DNA from: Pseudomonas eucalypticola
GTDB lineage: Bacteria; Pseudomonadota; Gammaproteobacteria; Pseudomonadales; Pseudomonadaceae
Direction of reading: 5' to 3'
DNA length: 64,000 nucleotides
Assembly (NCBI RefSeq): GCF_013374995.1
Contig: NZ_CP056030.1
Location: 2,822,501-2,886,500, forward strand
This document shows positions 1-7,621 of the stretch, one piece after another. A program made the translations under genes and the position numbers. Numbering within the stretch: the stretch's first letter is position 1; every line of letters starts with the position of its first letter. The notes under the pieces are model-generated. The model was not told where the DNA came from, searched no databases, and worked only from the letters and a program-made list of their open reading frames with translations.

Positions 1-232
1 CGATGGCTTGCCGGCACCCTTCGGCGCTGCCTACGTCGGCGGTCAGCCCTTGCACCTGGGCACCGCTGACCGCCTGCTGCAACTTGGCGACGGCGGCGTC
101 CACCGCGGGGGCCTTGCGGCCATTTATCACCACCTTGGCGCCGGCCTCGGCCAGCCCCAGGGCAATGGCGAAACCGATACCTTGGGTGGAGCCGGTAACC
201 AGGGCGGTCTTGCCGTGCAGATCGATGTTCAT
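1..232 (-). CDS. Short-chain dehydrogenase/reductase (SDR), N-terminal part
   Basis: The first 77 codons of a classical SDR oxidoreductase, read from an ATG at 232 and cut by the window edge. The NAD(P)-binding TGSTQGIG glycine motif sits at residues 13-20, followed by the VVINGRK second beta strand, whose Arg-Lys suggests NADP(H) preference, and then a TADV segment typical of the adenine-ring pocket. The catalytic Ser-Tyr-Lys lies outside the window, so the substrate cannot be guessed. It lies 73 bp downstream of the Nudix gene on the same strand. Confidence 0.85.
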   Translation of the reverse strand, partial: MNIDLHGKTALVTGSTQGIGFAIALGLAEAGAKVVINGRKAPAVDAAVAKLQQAVSGAQVQGLTADVGSAEGCRQAI

Positions 233-305
233 GGCGCTGTCTCCAAGCAATGGGCGATAGCATCATGACCGGCCAGGGGCGCCAGCGTTCCATGCGCCAC
301 GGTGA

Positions 306-665
306 TCAGGCTGCGCGAAGGGTCTTGATGATTGCGCGGGCGTTGGGGGTCAGGCGCAGTTCATGCAATTGGCGGCGGTGCTGCCAGCGGCATTCGGCGA
401 TTTCGTTCTGCGCCTTGGGCTGGGCATTGTCGGCCAGCCGTGCTTCGAACAGATGATGCAAGGTGTCATCGCTTTCGTAGGCTCCCAGGAACACCAGCTC
501 CACCACCAGCAGGCCGGTTTCTTCCTGCAGTTCACGGGCGGCCGCCGCCGCTGGGCTTTCGTTCTTTTCGATCTTGCCGCCTGGCAGGTTCCAGCGCGAC
601 TTGGCTTTGCGCACGTAAAGGATCTGGTCTTCACGGCGGCAGATGAGGGTGGCACGCTCTTTCAT
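306..665 (-). CDS. Nudix hydrolase (MutT-like)
   Basis: A 119-residue single-domain Nudix pyrophosphohydrolase that would cleave a nucleoside diphosphate linked to another moiety. A perfect Nudix box (G-x5-E-x7-R-E-L-x-E-E-x-G-L) occupies residues 30-52, with the metal-binding R44 E45 and E48 E49 all present. The preceding RWNLPGGK and the small size match housecleaning MutT relatives, but substrate specificity cannot be read from sequence. The start at 665 gives the normal beta-strand N-terminus. The SDR gene follows on the same strand. Confidence 0.85.
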   Translation of the reverse strand: MKERATLICRREDQILYVRKAKSRWNLPGGKIEKNESPAAAAARELQEETGLLVVELVFLGAYESDDTLHHLFEARLADNAQPKAQNEIAECRWQHRRQLHELRLTPNARAIIKTLRAA

Positions 666-717
666 GGTGCGGGTTTCCTTCTTGCCTCAGCACAATGCCC
701 GCTGATGGGCACTGATA

Positions 718-735
718 CTGTCACAAATTCGTCAT
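718..735 (+). promoter_or_regulatory. Candidate PhoB (Pho) box
   Basis: CTGTCAC-AAAT-TCGTCAT resembles the tandem-heptamer Pho box (CTGTCAT-N4-CTGTCAT), with 6 of 7 and 5 of 7 matching positions and an A/T-rich 4-bp spacer. It lies in the 237-bp gap between the divergent Nudix and zinc-ribbon genes, so either could be the target. This is a motif match only. Confidence 0.35.
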
Positions 736-902
736 ATCCTTGACTGAAGCATTAAGAATGCCAAGTCATTATGACAAAGACTCGGTGAGGTACCGGTCGT
801 TCGGCGCATTGCCAGAAAAAAACGCGACCGGCCGGCTGCTGTCACACAAATTGCAGGTGCTCGACGCTAAAGTGAAGAAAAACAACAATAAGGAGGCCGC
901 CC

Positions 903-1136
903 ATGAGCTGCTTGATATGCGCGGGAAGCGCGGAAGATCTGCAGTGCGAAGGTGAATGGGAAGAGCGTCATTGTCCCGAGTGTGGCCGTTACCGCATGTC
1001 CCATGAATTGGTGCTCACCCTGATGGAACAGGGGCAGATATTCGATGTGCACAAGATGCGCGCCTGGTTGCAGGCGCAGCGGCACCATTGTCAGGTGCCG
1101 AGCGTGGAGATCCATGAAGCGTTGCTGGTGCCATGA
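903..1136 (+). CDS. Small zinc-ribbon-like hypothetical protein
   Basis: A 77-residue protein of unknown function. The N-terminus carries two Cys pairs, CLIC (residues 3-6) and CPEC (about residues 24-27), spaced as in a rubredoxin-type zinc knuckle, so it probably binds zinc. The C-terminal half is predicted helical. The start is well supported by a strong AAGGAGG ribosome-binding site 7-8 bases upstream. The neighbours are unrelated metabolic genes. No catalytic motif is visible. Confidence 0.7.
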   Translation: MSCLICAGSAEDLQCEGEWEERHCPECGRYRMSHELVLTLMEQGQIFDVHKMRAWLQAQRHHCQVPSVEIHEALLVP

Positions 1137-1208
1137 CGTGGGAAAGCCAATGGCGGCTTCCCAGGTCTTTAGGTGCAACAGCGGGGCGCCTGGTAGCGCG
1201 TGGCGTTC

Positions 1209-1230
1209 TTGACGCGGCCGGGTCCGCTGC
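1209..1230. repeat. Dispersed GTGACGCGGCC element, copy 1
   Basis: TTGACGCGGCCGGGTCCGCTGC lies just downstream of the thiamine-diphosphate enzyme stop codon. It shares TGACGCGGCC-x-GGTCCGCTGC with the copy at 4472-4494. It is short and could fold into a small GC-rich hairpin. Confidence 0.45.
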
Positions 1231-1234
1231 GGGG

Positions 1235-3022
1235 TCAGTCCTTTTTGCCGGGTAACAGGGCGCCCAGTACCTGTTTGGCGGTCTGGGTGATGATGCCGGC
1301 TTCGTCAGGGTCGCCCTTGAACAGCGTGGTGGCGAATTTCCTGGCCTGCTCCAGGGTGATGTGTGGCGGCAAAGGGGCCACGTTGGGGTCGGTCTTGAAC
1401 TCGATCAGCACGGGTGTGTCCGAGGCCAGCGCTTGCTCCCAGGCGGCGGCGACCTGGTCTTCGCGCTCGACGAAAATGCCCTTCAGGCCAATGGAAATGG
1501 CGAACAGGTGGTAGGGCACGTCGGGAATGTCCTGAGAGGCCGCGAACTTCGGGCTGCCTTCCATGACGCGCTGCTCCCAGGTGACCTGGTTGAGGTCTTC
1601 GTTGTTGAACACTGCGCAGATCCACTGGGGCGTGTCCCAGGTTTTCCAGTATTTGGCCACGGTGATCAATTCGGCCATGTTGTTCATCTGCATGGCGCCG
1701 TCACCCACCAGGGCAATGACCGGCTTGTCCGGGTGGGCGAATTTGGCGGCGATGGCATAAGGCACTGCCGCCCCCATGGAGGCGAGGCCGCCGGACAGGG
1801 AGCATTGCATGCCCTTGCGGATTTTCAGGTCGCGGGCGTACCAGTTGGCGCAAGAGCCGGAATCGCTGGTGATGATCGCCTGGTCGGGGAGGCGCGGCGA
1901 CAGTTCGTAGACCACGCGCTGCGGGTTGATCGGTTTGGCGCTGGCCAGCGCGCGGGCGGTGAGTTTCCGTTCCCAGTCGTCACGCCAGCCTTCGACCTTG
2001 TCGCGCCACGCGCGGTCGCTTTTTTCGTGCAGCAGCGGCAGCAAGGCACGCAGGGTTTCAGTGGCGTCACCCGTGAGGTTGACCTCCATGGGGTAGCGCA
2101 GGCTGAGCATGTCCGGCGCCAGGTCAATCTGCACACCCCGCGCCTGGCCCTCCTTGGGCAGGAACTCGGCATAGGGAAAGCCGGAACCGATCATCAACAG
2201 GGTGTCGCATTCGGTCATCAGCTTGTAGCTGGGCTCGGTGCCCAGCAGGCCAATGCTGCCGGTCACCCAGGGCAGGTCGTCGGGCAGCACCGCTTTGCCC
2301 AGCAACGCCTTGGCCACCCCCGCGCCCAGCAACTGGGCGACCTGGGTCACCTCGTCGGCGGCACCCAGGGCGCCGGCGCCCACCAGGATGGCGACCTTCT
2401 TGCCCTCGTTGAGTACATCGGCGGCCCGCTCCAGATCAGGCGGGTAAGGCAGCACGCGCGGCTTGCTGTAGCCCACGCCGGAGTGCACGGTGCCATGGGC
2501 GCGAGCCGGCTCCTGATAGGGCAGTTCCTGCAGGTCGTTGGGCAGGATCAGCGCGCTGACCCGGCGTTCACCGACGGCCGAACGCACGGCACGGTCGAGC
2601 AGGTGGCGCACCTGGGAGGGCACGCTGGCCTGTTCGACGAAGGTGCCGGCGACGTCCTTGAACAGTGACGCCAGGTCGACTTCCTGCTGGTAGTGACCGC
2701 CCAGCGCGCCGCGGGCTTGCTGGCCGACGATCGCCAGCACTGGCATGTGGTCCAGGCGTGCGTCATACAGGCCCGTGACAAGGTGCGTGGCGCCTGGGCC
2801 GGACGTGGCAATACAGACACCCAGCTCACCCGTGAACTTGGCGTGGGCCGACGCCATGAAGGCAGCCATTTCTTCGTGGCGAGCCTGGATGAACTGGATC
2901 TTGCCAAAGCGCTGCAAAGCCCCGAACACACCGTTGATGCCATCGCCCGGGTAACCATAGATGCGCGTCACGCCCCATTCGTGCAGCCGTTGAACCAGGA
3001 AGTCGCCTACTGTCTGAGCCAT
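1235..3022 (-). CDS. Thiamine-diphosphate-dependent oxidase/acetolactate synthase-family enzyme
   Basis: A 595-residue member of the pyruvate oxidase/acetohydroxyacid synthase family, closest in character to YdaP-type pyruvate oxidases. The Pyr domain carries the activating Glu in RHEEMAAFMA (about residue 51) and the SGPGATHL loop. A central FAD/nucleotide domain follows, then the PP domain with GDGAMQMNN and a later FNNEDLN, the split GDG...NN cofactor motif. An ATG 34 codons upstream is in frame, but the start at 3022 is preferred because GGTGAGG precedes it and MAQTVGDFLV is a typical N-terminus. Substrate (pyruvate, with quinone or oxygen as acceptor) is inferred from family. Confidence 0.8.
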   Translation of the reverse strand: MAQTVGDFLVQRLHEWGVTRIYGYPGDGINGVFGALQRFGKIQFIQARHEEMAAFMASAHAKFTGELGVCIATSGPGATHLVTGLYDARLDHMPVLAIVGQQARGALGGHYQQEVDLASLFKDVAGTFVEQASVPSQVRHLLDRAVRSAVGERRVSALILPNDLQELPYQEPARAHGTVHSGVGYSKPRVLPYPPDLERAADVLNEGKKVAILVGAGALGAADEVTQVAQLLGAGVAKALLGKAVLPDDLPWVTGSIGLLGTEPSYKLMTECDTLLMIGSGFPYAEFLPKEGQARGVQIDLAPDMLSLRYPMEVNLTGDATETLRALLPLLHEKSDRAWRDKVEGWRDDWERKLTARALASAKPINPQRVVYELSPRLPDQAIITSDSGSCANWYARDLKIRKGMQCSLSGGLASMGAAVPYAIAAKFAHPDKPVIALVGDGAMQMNNMAELITVAKYWKTWDTPQWICAVFNNEDLNQVTWEQRVMEGSPKFAASQDIPDVPYHLFAISIGLKGIFVEREDQVAAAWEQALASDTPVLIEFKTDPNVAPLPPHITLEQARKFATTLFKGDPDEAGIITQTAKQVLGALLPGKKD

Positions 3023-3186
3023 GTGAACCTCACCGTTGAAGGGATCCAGGTTCTGTACCCAATGCATCCCGACTCGGCCATGTTGAAAACAGGCTCGCCT
3101 GGCCTTCGCTGGAATACATTTCATACAGACCGTTAGGTTCTGGACCCGGCGCCCGGCGCGATAGTTTCATCGCATCCGGGCAGCCA

Positions 3187-4338
3187 TCAGCGCAGGGGGC
3201 GGAAGAACGCGCGGATGTCCTCGGCCAAGGCGTGCGGGCATTCCATGGCGGCGAAATGACCGCCGCGGTGCATGTGGCTCCAGTGCTGCACGTTGTAGCA
3301 GCGCTGCACCCAACTGCGCGGGGGCATGGGCAGTTCAGCGGGGAATTGCGCCACGCCCAGCGGTGGCAGTACCCGTTGGCCGGGGCTGAAGTGCAAGGGC
3401 TTGCGGCGGCTTTCCAGATAGAGGCGAAACGACGCGCCGATGCTGCCGGTGAACCAGTACAGGGCGATATTGGTCAGCAGCGCATCCAGGCCGAAGGCCT
3501 GCTCCACGTCGCCCTGGCAGTCGCTCCAGGCCTGGAATTTCTCCACGATCCACGCCGCCAGCCCTGCGGGCGAGTCGTTCAAACCCACCGCCAGGGTCTG
3601 CGGGCGGGTGCCCTGGATCTGGCCGTAGGCACCGTGCATCTGGCTCCAGGCACTGGCCTGATCGAGAAAGCGCTGCTCTTCACTGCTCACCGGCGGTTGG
3701 TCCGGGCCCAGCGGAGGGCGATAGGAGCCGGGCAGGAAGTTCAGGTGCAGGCCCTTGACCCGCACCGGGTAGCGATAGGCCAGCCACGTGGAAACGCTGG
3801 CGCCCCAATCGCCGCCCTGGGCGCCGAAGGTGTCATAGCCCAGCGCAGTCATCAACTGCGCCCACAGCCCAGCAATTTCGGAGGGGCCGGTCCCCTTGCT
3901 GGTGGGTGCTGGCGAGAAGCCGTAGCCGGGCAGGGAGGGTACCACCACATGGAACGCGTCGGCCGCGTCGCCCCCATGGGCAGCGGGGTCGGTGAGCAGC
4001 GGCAAAATGGCTTCCATTTCCACGAACGACCCTGGCCAGCCATGGGTCAGCACCAGTGGCAGCGGCGCAGGGCCGCGGCCGCGCTGGTGCAGGAAATGGA
4101 TACGTTGGCCCGGCATGTGGGCGATGAACTGCGGCAGGGTGTTGAGCCGGGCTTCCTGGGCGCGCCAATCGAAATCCCGCTGCCAGTATTCCACCAGGCG
4201 GCGCAGGGTGGCGCTGTCGGTGCCCTCGCTCCAGCCATTGCCTTCCACGCCCGTGGCCCAGCGCGTGGTGGCCAGGCGCTGGTGCAGGTCCAGTAGCGCC
4301 TGGTCGCTGATGGCGATACTGAAGGGCTCGATCCTCAT
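3187..4338 (-). CDS. Epoxide hydrolase (EHN-domain alpha/beta hydrolase)
   Basis: A 383-residue microsomal-type epoxide hydrolase. An N-terminal EHN domain (roughly residues 1-110, beginning MRIEPFSIAI) precedes an alpha/beta-hydrolase fold with the oxyanion HGWPGSF motif, the nucleophile aspartate in GGDWGAS and the catalytic histidine in RGGHFAAME near the C-terminus. Such enzymes hydrate epoxides to diols through an ester intermediate. The start at 4338 follows GGGAGTAAGACGG and matches the usual family N-terminus; an upstream in-frame extension of 59 codons is Arg-rich and unlikely. No signal peptide is seen. The natural substrate is unknown. Confidence 0.85.
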   Translation of the reverse strand: MRIEPFSIAISDQALLDLHQRLATTRWATGVEGNGWSEGTDSATLRRLVEYWQRDFDWRAQEARLNTLPQFIAHMPGQRIHFLHQRGRGPAPLPLVLTHGWPGSFVEMEAILPLLTDPAAHGGDAADAFHVVVPSLPGYGFSPAPTSKGTGPSEIAGLWAQLMTALGYDTFGAQGGDWGASVSTWLAYRYPVRVKGLHLNFLPGSYRPPLGPDQPPVSSEEQRFLDQASAWSQMHGAYGQIQGTRPQTLAVGLNDSPAGLAAWIVEKFQAWSDCQGDVEQAFGLDALLTNIALYWFTGSIGASFRLYLESRRKPLHFSPGQRVLPPLGVAQFPAELPMPPRSWVQRCYNVQHWSHMHRGGHFAAMECPHALAEDIRAFFRPLR

Positions 4339-4471
4339 CCGTCTTACTCCCTGACGTTGGCGGTAGCGTGCGGATGATAAATGACTTGGCGGTTTCCTGC
4401 ATGCCTGCGTCGACGCCACGGCGCTTTGCGCGCAGGTGGTGCGTGGGGCATGCCTGATGCTGCGCGGCGGT

Positions 4472-4494
4472 TGTGACGCGGCCAGGTCCGCTGC
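4472..4494. repeat. Dispersed GTGACGCGGCC element, copy 2
   Basis: TGTGACGCGGCC(A)GGTCCGCTGC lies between the porin end and the epoxide hydrolase start. It is closely matched at 1209-1230 and related to sequences at 10251-10286 and 36775-36798, always outside genes. This behaviour is typical of Pseudomonas REP-like palindromic repeats. Confidence 0.5.
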
Positions 4495-4514
4495 TACCCG
4501 GCGCAAAACACGCA

Positions 4515-5654
4515 TCAGAAATGGTAATACACCCCCACTGACAGGTTCTGCGGGTCGTCACCCGTCTGCTCTACCGGGGTTCCCGCATAGGTCACGGCCG
4601 AGTTGCGCTGGTTGCTGATCATGCCCAGGTGGACGTACGTGGCCAGGCGCGGGGTGAAGAAGTGATCGTAGCCGACCATGGCGCCGTAGGCGTCCTTGCC
4701 GCCGAATTCCACACTGCGCTTGACCAGCACCAGGCGAGTCAGGTCGCGTTTGCCCAAGGGCATGATGAAGCCTGCGGTGACCACCGTGGTGCTGGGGCTC
4801 GCGCTGTAATCGACGTCCTGACGCTGCCAGGTCAGGCTGCTGGAGAACGGCCCGAAGTCGTAGAACGCCGACAGACTTTTGTAGTAGTTGGCGGTTTGCT
4901 TCAGCGTGCCGTTGTCGTCCCACGGGTCACTGAGGTAACGGTTGAACGAGGCCAGCAGAATCAGGCGTTTGTCCGTGTACTGCACCTTGGCCCCGCCGCC
5001 GCGCAAGGTGCGCCCCTCGCTGGCGTGGTCGTCCAGGCCGAAGCTGGCGGCGCCGGCGGCGCTCCATCCGTGGAACGTAGGCGTGGTGTACGCCACGGTG
5101 TGCTTGGGGCGCAGGTCCAGGTAATAGGCGCCTTTGCCGGCGGCCGGCAATGCCAGGTAGGTGTAGGGCGAGCCGTAGCTGGCCAGGAACGGATCGGCGT
5201 AGGTGGGGGTGCCCATGCCGTAGGTCTTGCCCACCTCCAGTTTGCCGTACTCCCGGGAGCGCAACGCGGCCACGGCCAGGCGCAGGGCGCCGATGCTGCT
5301 CCAGTCCTGCCCCACGGTGTTGCCGTTGACGTTGAAGCCTTCCTCCACGTCCATTTCCAGCACGGTGTCGGTGGCCACCGGCGTACGCGCATACACCCCC
5401 AGCTTATTGGTCCAGGCACCGCCGCCGCCCAACTGGATACCGGTGGAGTGGCCCGAGTCGTGGTAACTGGCGAAGGCATCCAGGGTGCCGTATGCCTTGA
5501 GCTTGCTGTCAAAACCACTATCGATGGCGTAGTAGCCGAAGCCAGGGGCGATCATGGCGATACCGGGAAAACCATCGGCCTGGGCCGCAGGCACCGGGGC
5601 AAGGCCCTGGGCGAAGACGGCCAGTGACGCGGCGGTAGCATAACCTTTGTTCAT
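4515..5654 (-). CDS. Outer-membrane porin (Gram-negative porin family)
   Basis: A 379-residue porin with a Sec signal peptide (about residues 1-26, MNKGYATAAS...AAQA) followed by alternating beta strands and ending in the outer-membrane insertion signature VGVYYHF with a terminal Phe. The G-x-L-(D/E)-A-F-A strand after residue 50, the LEVGKTYGMG-type segment and the length resemble the 16-stranded Burkholderia-type porins rather than OprD. The start is set by AAGGAG 7-8 bases upstream. It is preceded by a 315-bp gap with no convincing gene, likely its promoter. Substrate is unknown. Confidence 0.8.
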   Translation of the reverse strand: MNKGYATAASLAVFAQGLAPVPAAQADGFPGIAMIAPGFGYYAIDSGFDSKLKAYGTLDAFASYHDSGHSTGIQLGGGGAWTNKLGVYARTPVATDTVLEMDVEEGFNVNGNTVGQDWSSIGALRLAVAALRSREYGKLEVGKTYGMGTPTYADPFLASYGSPYTYLALPAAGKGAYYLDLRPKHTVAYTTPTFHGWSAAGAASFGLDDHASEGRTLRGGGAKVQYTDKRLILLASFNRYLSDPWDDNGTLKQTANYYKSLSAFYDFGPFSSSLTWQRQDVDYSASPSTTVVTAGFIMPLGKRDLTRLVLVKRSVEFGGKDAYGAMVGYDHFFTPRLATYVHLGMISNQRNSAVTYAGTPVEQTGDDPQNLSVGVYYHF

Positions 5655-5969
5655 CGACGACTCCTTGGGCAAGACCGGGAGCGTCAGGGTCGCGGAGGAC
5701 GGGCCGCGAGGGGAATTGCCGATTGGTGCAGGCCATGCGTTTTGCGCAAGCGCCGCTCGCGCCGTGCAGGCCCCGGGGCAGAGCGCGCGTGCCCTTGGTT
5801 GCCACCCTCGCCAGGAGCGGGGCGGGTGCGCCATGGTGGTTCACGGCGGGCCGAACACCCCTGCGGCCCGGCGGCGGTGGGGCACGCCACCGCTCACGTG
5901 GGCCGGGGCCTCAACCGCTGCTCAAGCCCTTGCCCAATTGGCACGGTGCGCGCGCGATTGCGACGTCGC
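5655..5969. other. Intergenic stretch, no gene recognised
   Basis: This GC-rich gap lies between the porin start and the lipoprotein end. Open frames exist on both strands, but none has a ribosome-binding site or a recognisable protein signature. It presumably holds the porin promoter; no clear -10/-35 or operator could be picked out. Confidence 0.4.
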
Positions 5970-6299
5970 TTACAGGCATTCGCGCACCGCTTTGTTCAGC
6001 GCGCCACGGTTGAAGCTCAGGGGTTCGCGCTGGTACCACGACACTTCACTGCCGTTCTGGGTCTTGTAGATATCCAGGATTTCATCGGCGGCCATCTTGC
6101 TGCTGACGGTCAGGCGATAGTGGCGCTGGTTGCCAGTGTTTTCGGTGTCCGGGCGCAAGGCCTGCCATTTGGGCAGGATACAGCTGCCAACTTCCTCGGG
6201 GGACTTGCTGCTGGTGAATGTCTTGGAGGGGGCGTTGGGCGCCGACGCACAGCCGGCCAAGCCAATGACGCAAAGCAGGGAAAACACGGGTAGTCGCAT
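5970..6299 (-). CDS. Small lipoprotein of unknown function
   Basis: A 109-residue predicted lipoprotein. A hydrophobic N-terminus leads to the lipobox LAGC (Cys about residue 17), so the mature protein would be lipid-anchored in the periplasm. The mature part has two further cysteines (in GSCIL and RECL) that could form a disulfide. It resembles small Pseudomonas lipoproteins without known function. It lies downstream of prpF on the same strand, 98 bp away, where prpD is often found in other pseudomonads; a functional link is not implied. Confidence 0.7.
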   Translation of the reverse strand: MRLPVFSLLCVIGLAGCASAPNAPSKTFTSSKSPEEVGSCILPKWQALRPDTENTGNQRHYRLTVSSKMAADEILDIYKTQNGSEVSWYQREPLSFNRGALNKAVRECL

Positions 6300-6397
6300 T
6301 GAGCGCAATCCTGAAGCACGGGCGCAGCCGCGGGAGGGTGTGGGTCTAAGCAGGCAACGTTCGATTATATCGATAAAACGCGATATGGGCAGGTTTT

Positions 6398-7609
6398 TCA
6401 GGCAGGGTTCAGCGCCGTGACAGCCTCCCCTCGGGGCACGCGCACCCAGCCTTCCATCAATACCCGGGCGCTGCGGCTCATGATGGCCTTGACCACCGCC
6501 CACTGGCCGTCGACGAGCTCGGCTTGTGCGCCCACGCGCAGGGTGCCCGAAGGGTGGCCGAAGCGCACGCTCTGGCGTTCGCCGCCCCCGGCCGCCAGGT
6601 TCACCAAGGTACCCGGGATGGCGGCCGCGGTGCCGATGGCCACCGCCGCGGTGCCCATCATGGCGTGGTGCAGCTTGCCCATGGACAGCGCCCGTACCAG
6701 CAGGTCGACGTCACAGGCGGCCACTGCCTTGCCGCTGGAGGCCGTGTAGGCGGCAGGGCCGGCGACGAACGCAACCTTGGGGGTATGCTGGCGAGTGGCG
6801 GCTTCGCTCAGCTCATCGATCAGGCCCATGCGCAAGGCCCCATGGGCGCGAATGGTTTCGAACCGGGCCAGGGCCTGAGGGTCGCCATTGATGGCGTCCT
6901 GCAACTCGGTACCGGTATAGCCGATGTCGGCGGCGTTGAGGAAAATGGTGGGGATACCGGCGTTGATCAAGGTGGCCTTGAAGGTGCCGACGCCGGGTAC
7001 CTGCAGGTCATCGACCACGTTACCGGTGGGGAACATGGCACCGCCACCGTCTGGTTCCTCGGCTGCAGGGTCCATGAATTCCAGTTGCACCTCGGCTGCC
7101 GGGAACGTTACGCCGTCCAGTTCGAAGTCCCCGGTTTCCTGGACCGCGCCCTCGGTGATCGGCACGTGGGCGATAATGGTCTTGGCGATGTTGGCCTGCC
7201 AGATGCGCACCGTGGCCACGCCGTTGCGCGGGATGCGTTCGGCGGGCACCAGGCCGTTGCTCAGGGCAAACGAGCCGACGGCTGCCGACAGGTTGCCGCA
7301 GTTGCCGCTCCAGTCGATGAAGGCGGCATCGATGGCCACCTGGCCGAACAGGTAATCCACATCATGGCCCGGGCGCGTGCTTTTGCTCAGGATCACCGTC
7401 TTGCTGGTGCTTGAGGTGGCGCCGCCCATGCCGTCGATCTGCTTGCCGTAGGGATCGGGGCTGCCGATCACCCGCAGCAGCAGTTGGTCGCGGGCCGGCC
7501 CCGGTTGGCGCGCGTCCTCGGGCAGGTCATCGCGTATGAAAAACACGCCCTTGCTGGTGCCGCCACGCATGTAGGTGGCGGGTATCTTCAGTTGTGCAGG
7601 GTAGCTCAT
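6398..7609 (-). CDS. prpF: 2-methylaconitate cis-trans isomerase PrpF
   Basis: A 403-residue PrpF-family protein (DAP-epimerase-like fold). It isomerises the 2-methylaconitate made by AcnD so that the methylcitrate cycle can proceed to 2-methylisocitrate. Recognisable segments are the N-terminal YMRGGTSKGVFF and DWSGNCGNLSAAVG around residue 100, which contains the conserved active-site Cys region. It starts 12 bp after the acnD stop, so the two are certainly co-transcribed. AcnD is only useful with PrpF, and their adjacency supports both calls. Length matches the family. Confidence 0.93.
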   Translation of the reverse strand: MSYPAQLKIPATYMRGGTSKGVFFIRDDLPEDARQPGPARDQLLLRVIGSPDPYGKQIDGMGGATSSTSKTVILSKSTRPGHDVDYLFGQVAIDAAFIDWSGNCGNLSAAVGSFALSNGLVPAERIPRNGVATVRIWQANIAKTIIAHVPITEGAVQETGDFELDGVTFPAAEVQLEFMDPAAEEPDGGGAMFPTGNVVDDLQVPGVGTFKATLINAGIPTIFLNAADIGYTGTELQDAINGDPQALARFETIRAHGALRMGLIDELSEAATRQHTPKVAFVAGPAAYTASSGKAVAACDVDLLVRALSMGKLHHAMMGTAAVAIGTAAAIPGTLVNLAAGGGERQSVRFGHPSGTLRVGAQAELVDGQWAVVKAIMSRSARVLMEGWVRVPRGEAVTALNPA

Positions 7610-7621
7610 GGGGGTGGGTCC

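Noticed and set aside
740..955. 71-codon frame before the zinc-ribbon gene
   Set aside because: It has no ribosome-binding site, overlaps the well-supported start at 903 and resembles no known protein.
1361..2668. 435-codon open frame on the plus strand
   Set aside because: It is antisense to the thiamine-diphosphate enzyme, Gly/His/Gln-rich and without family motifs. High GC creates such shadows.
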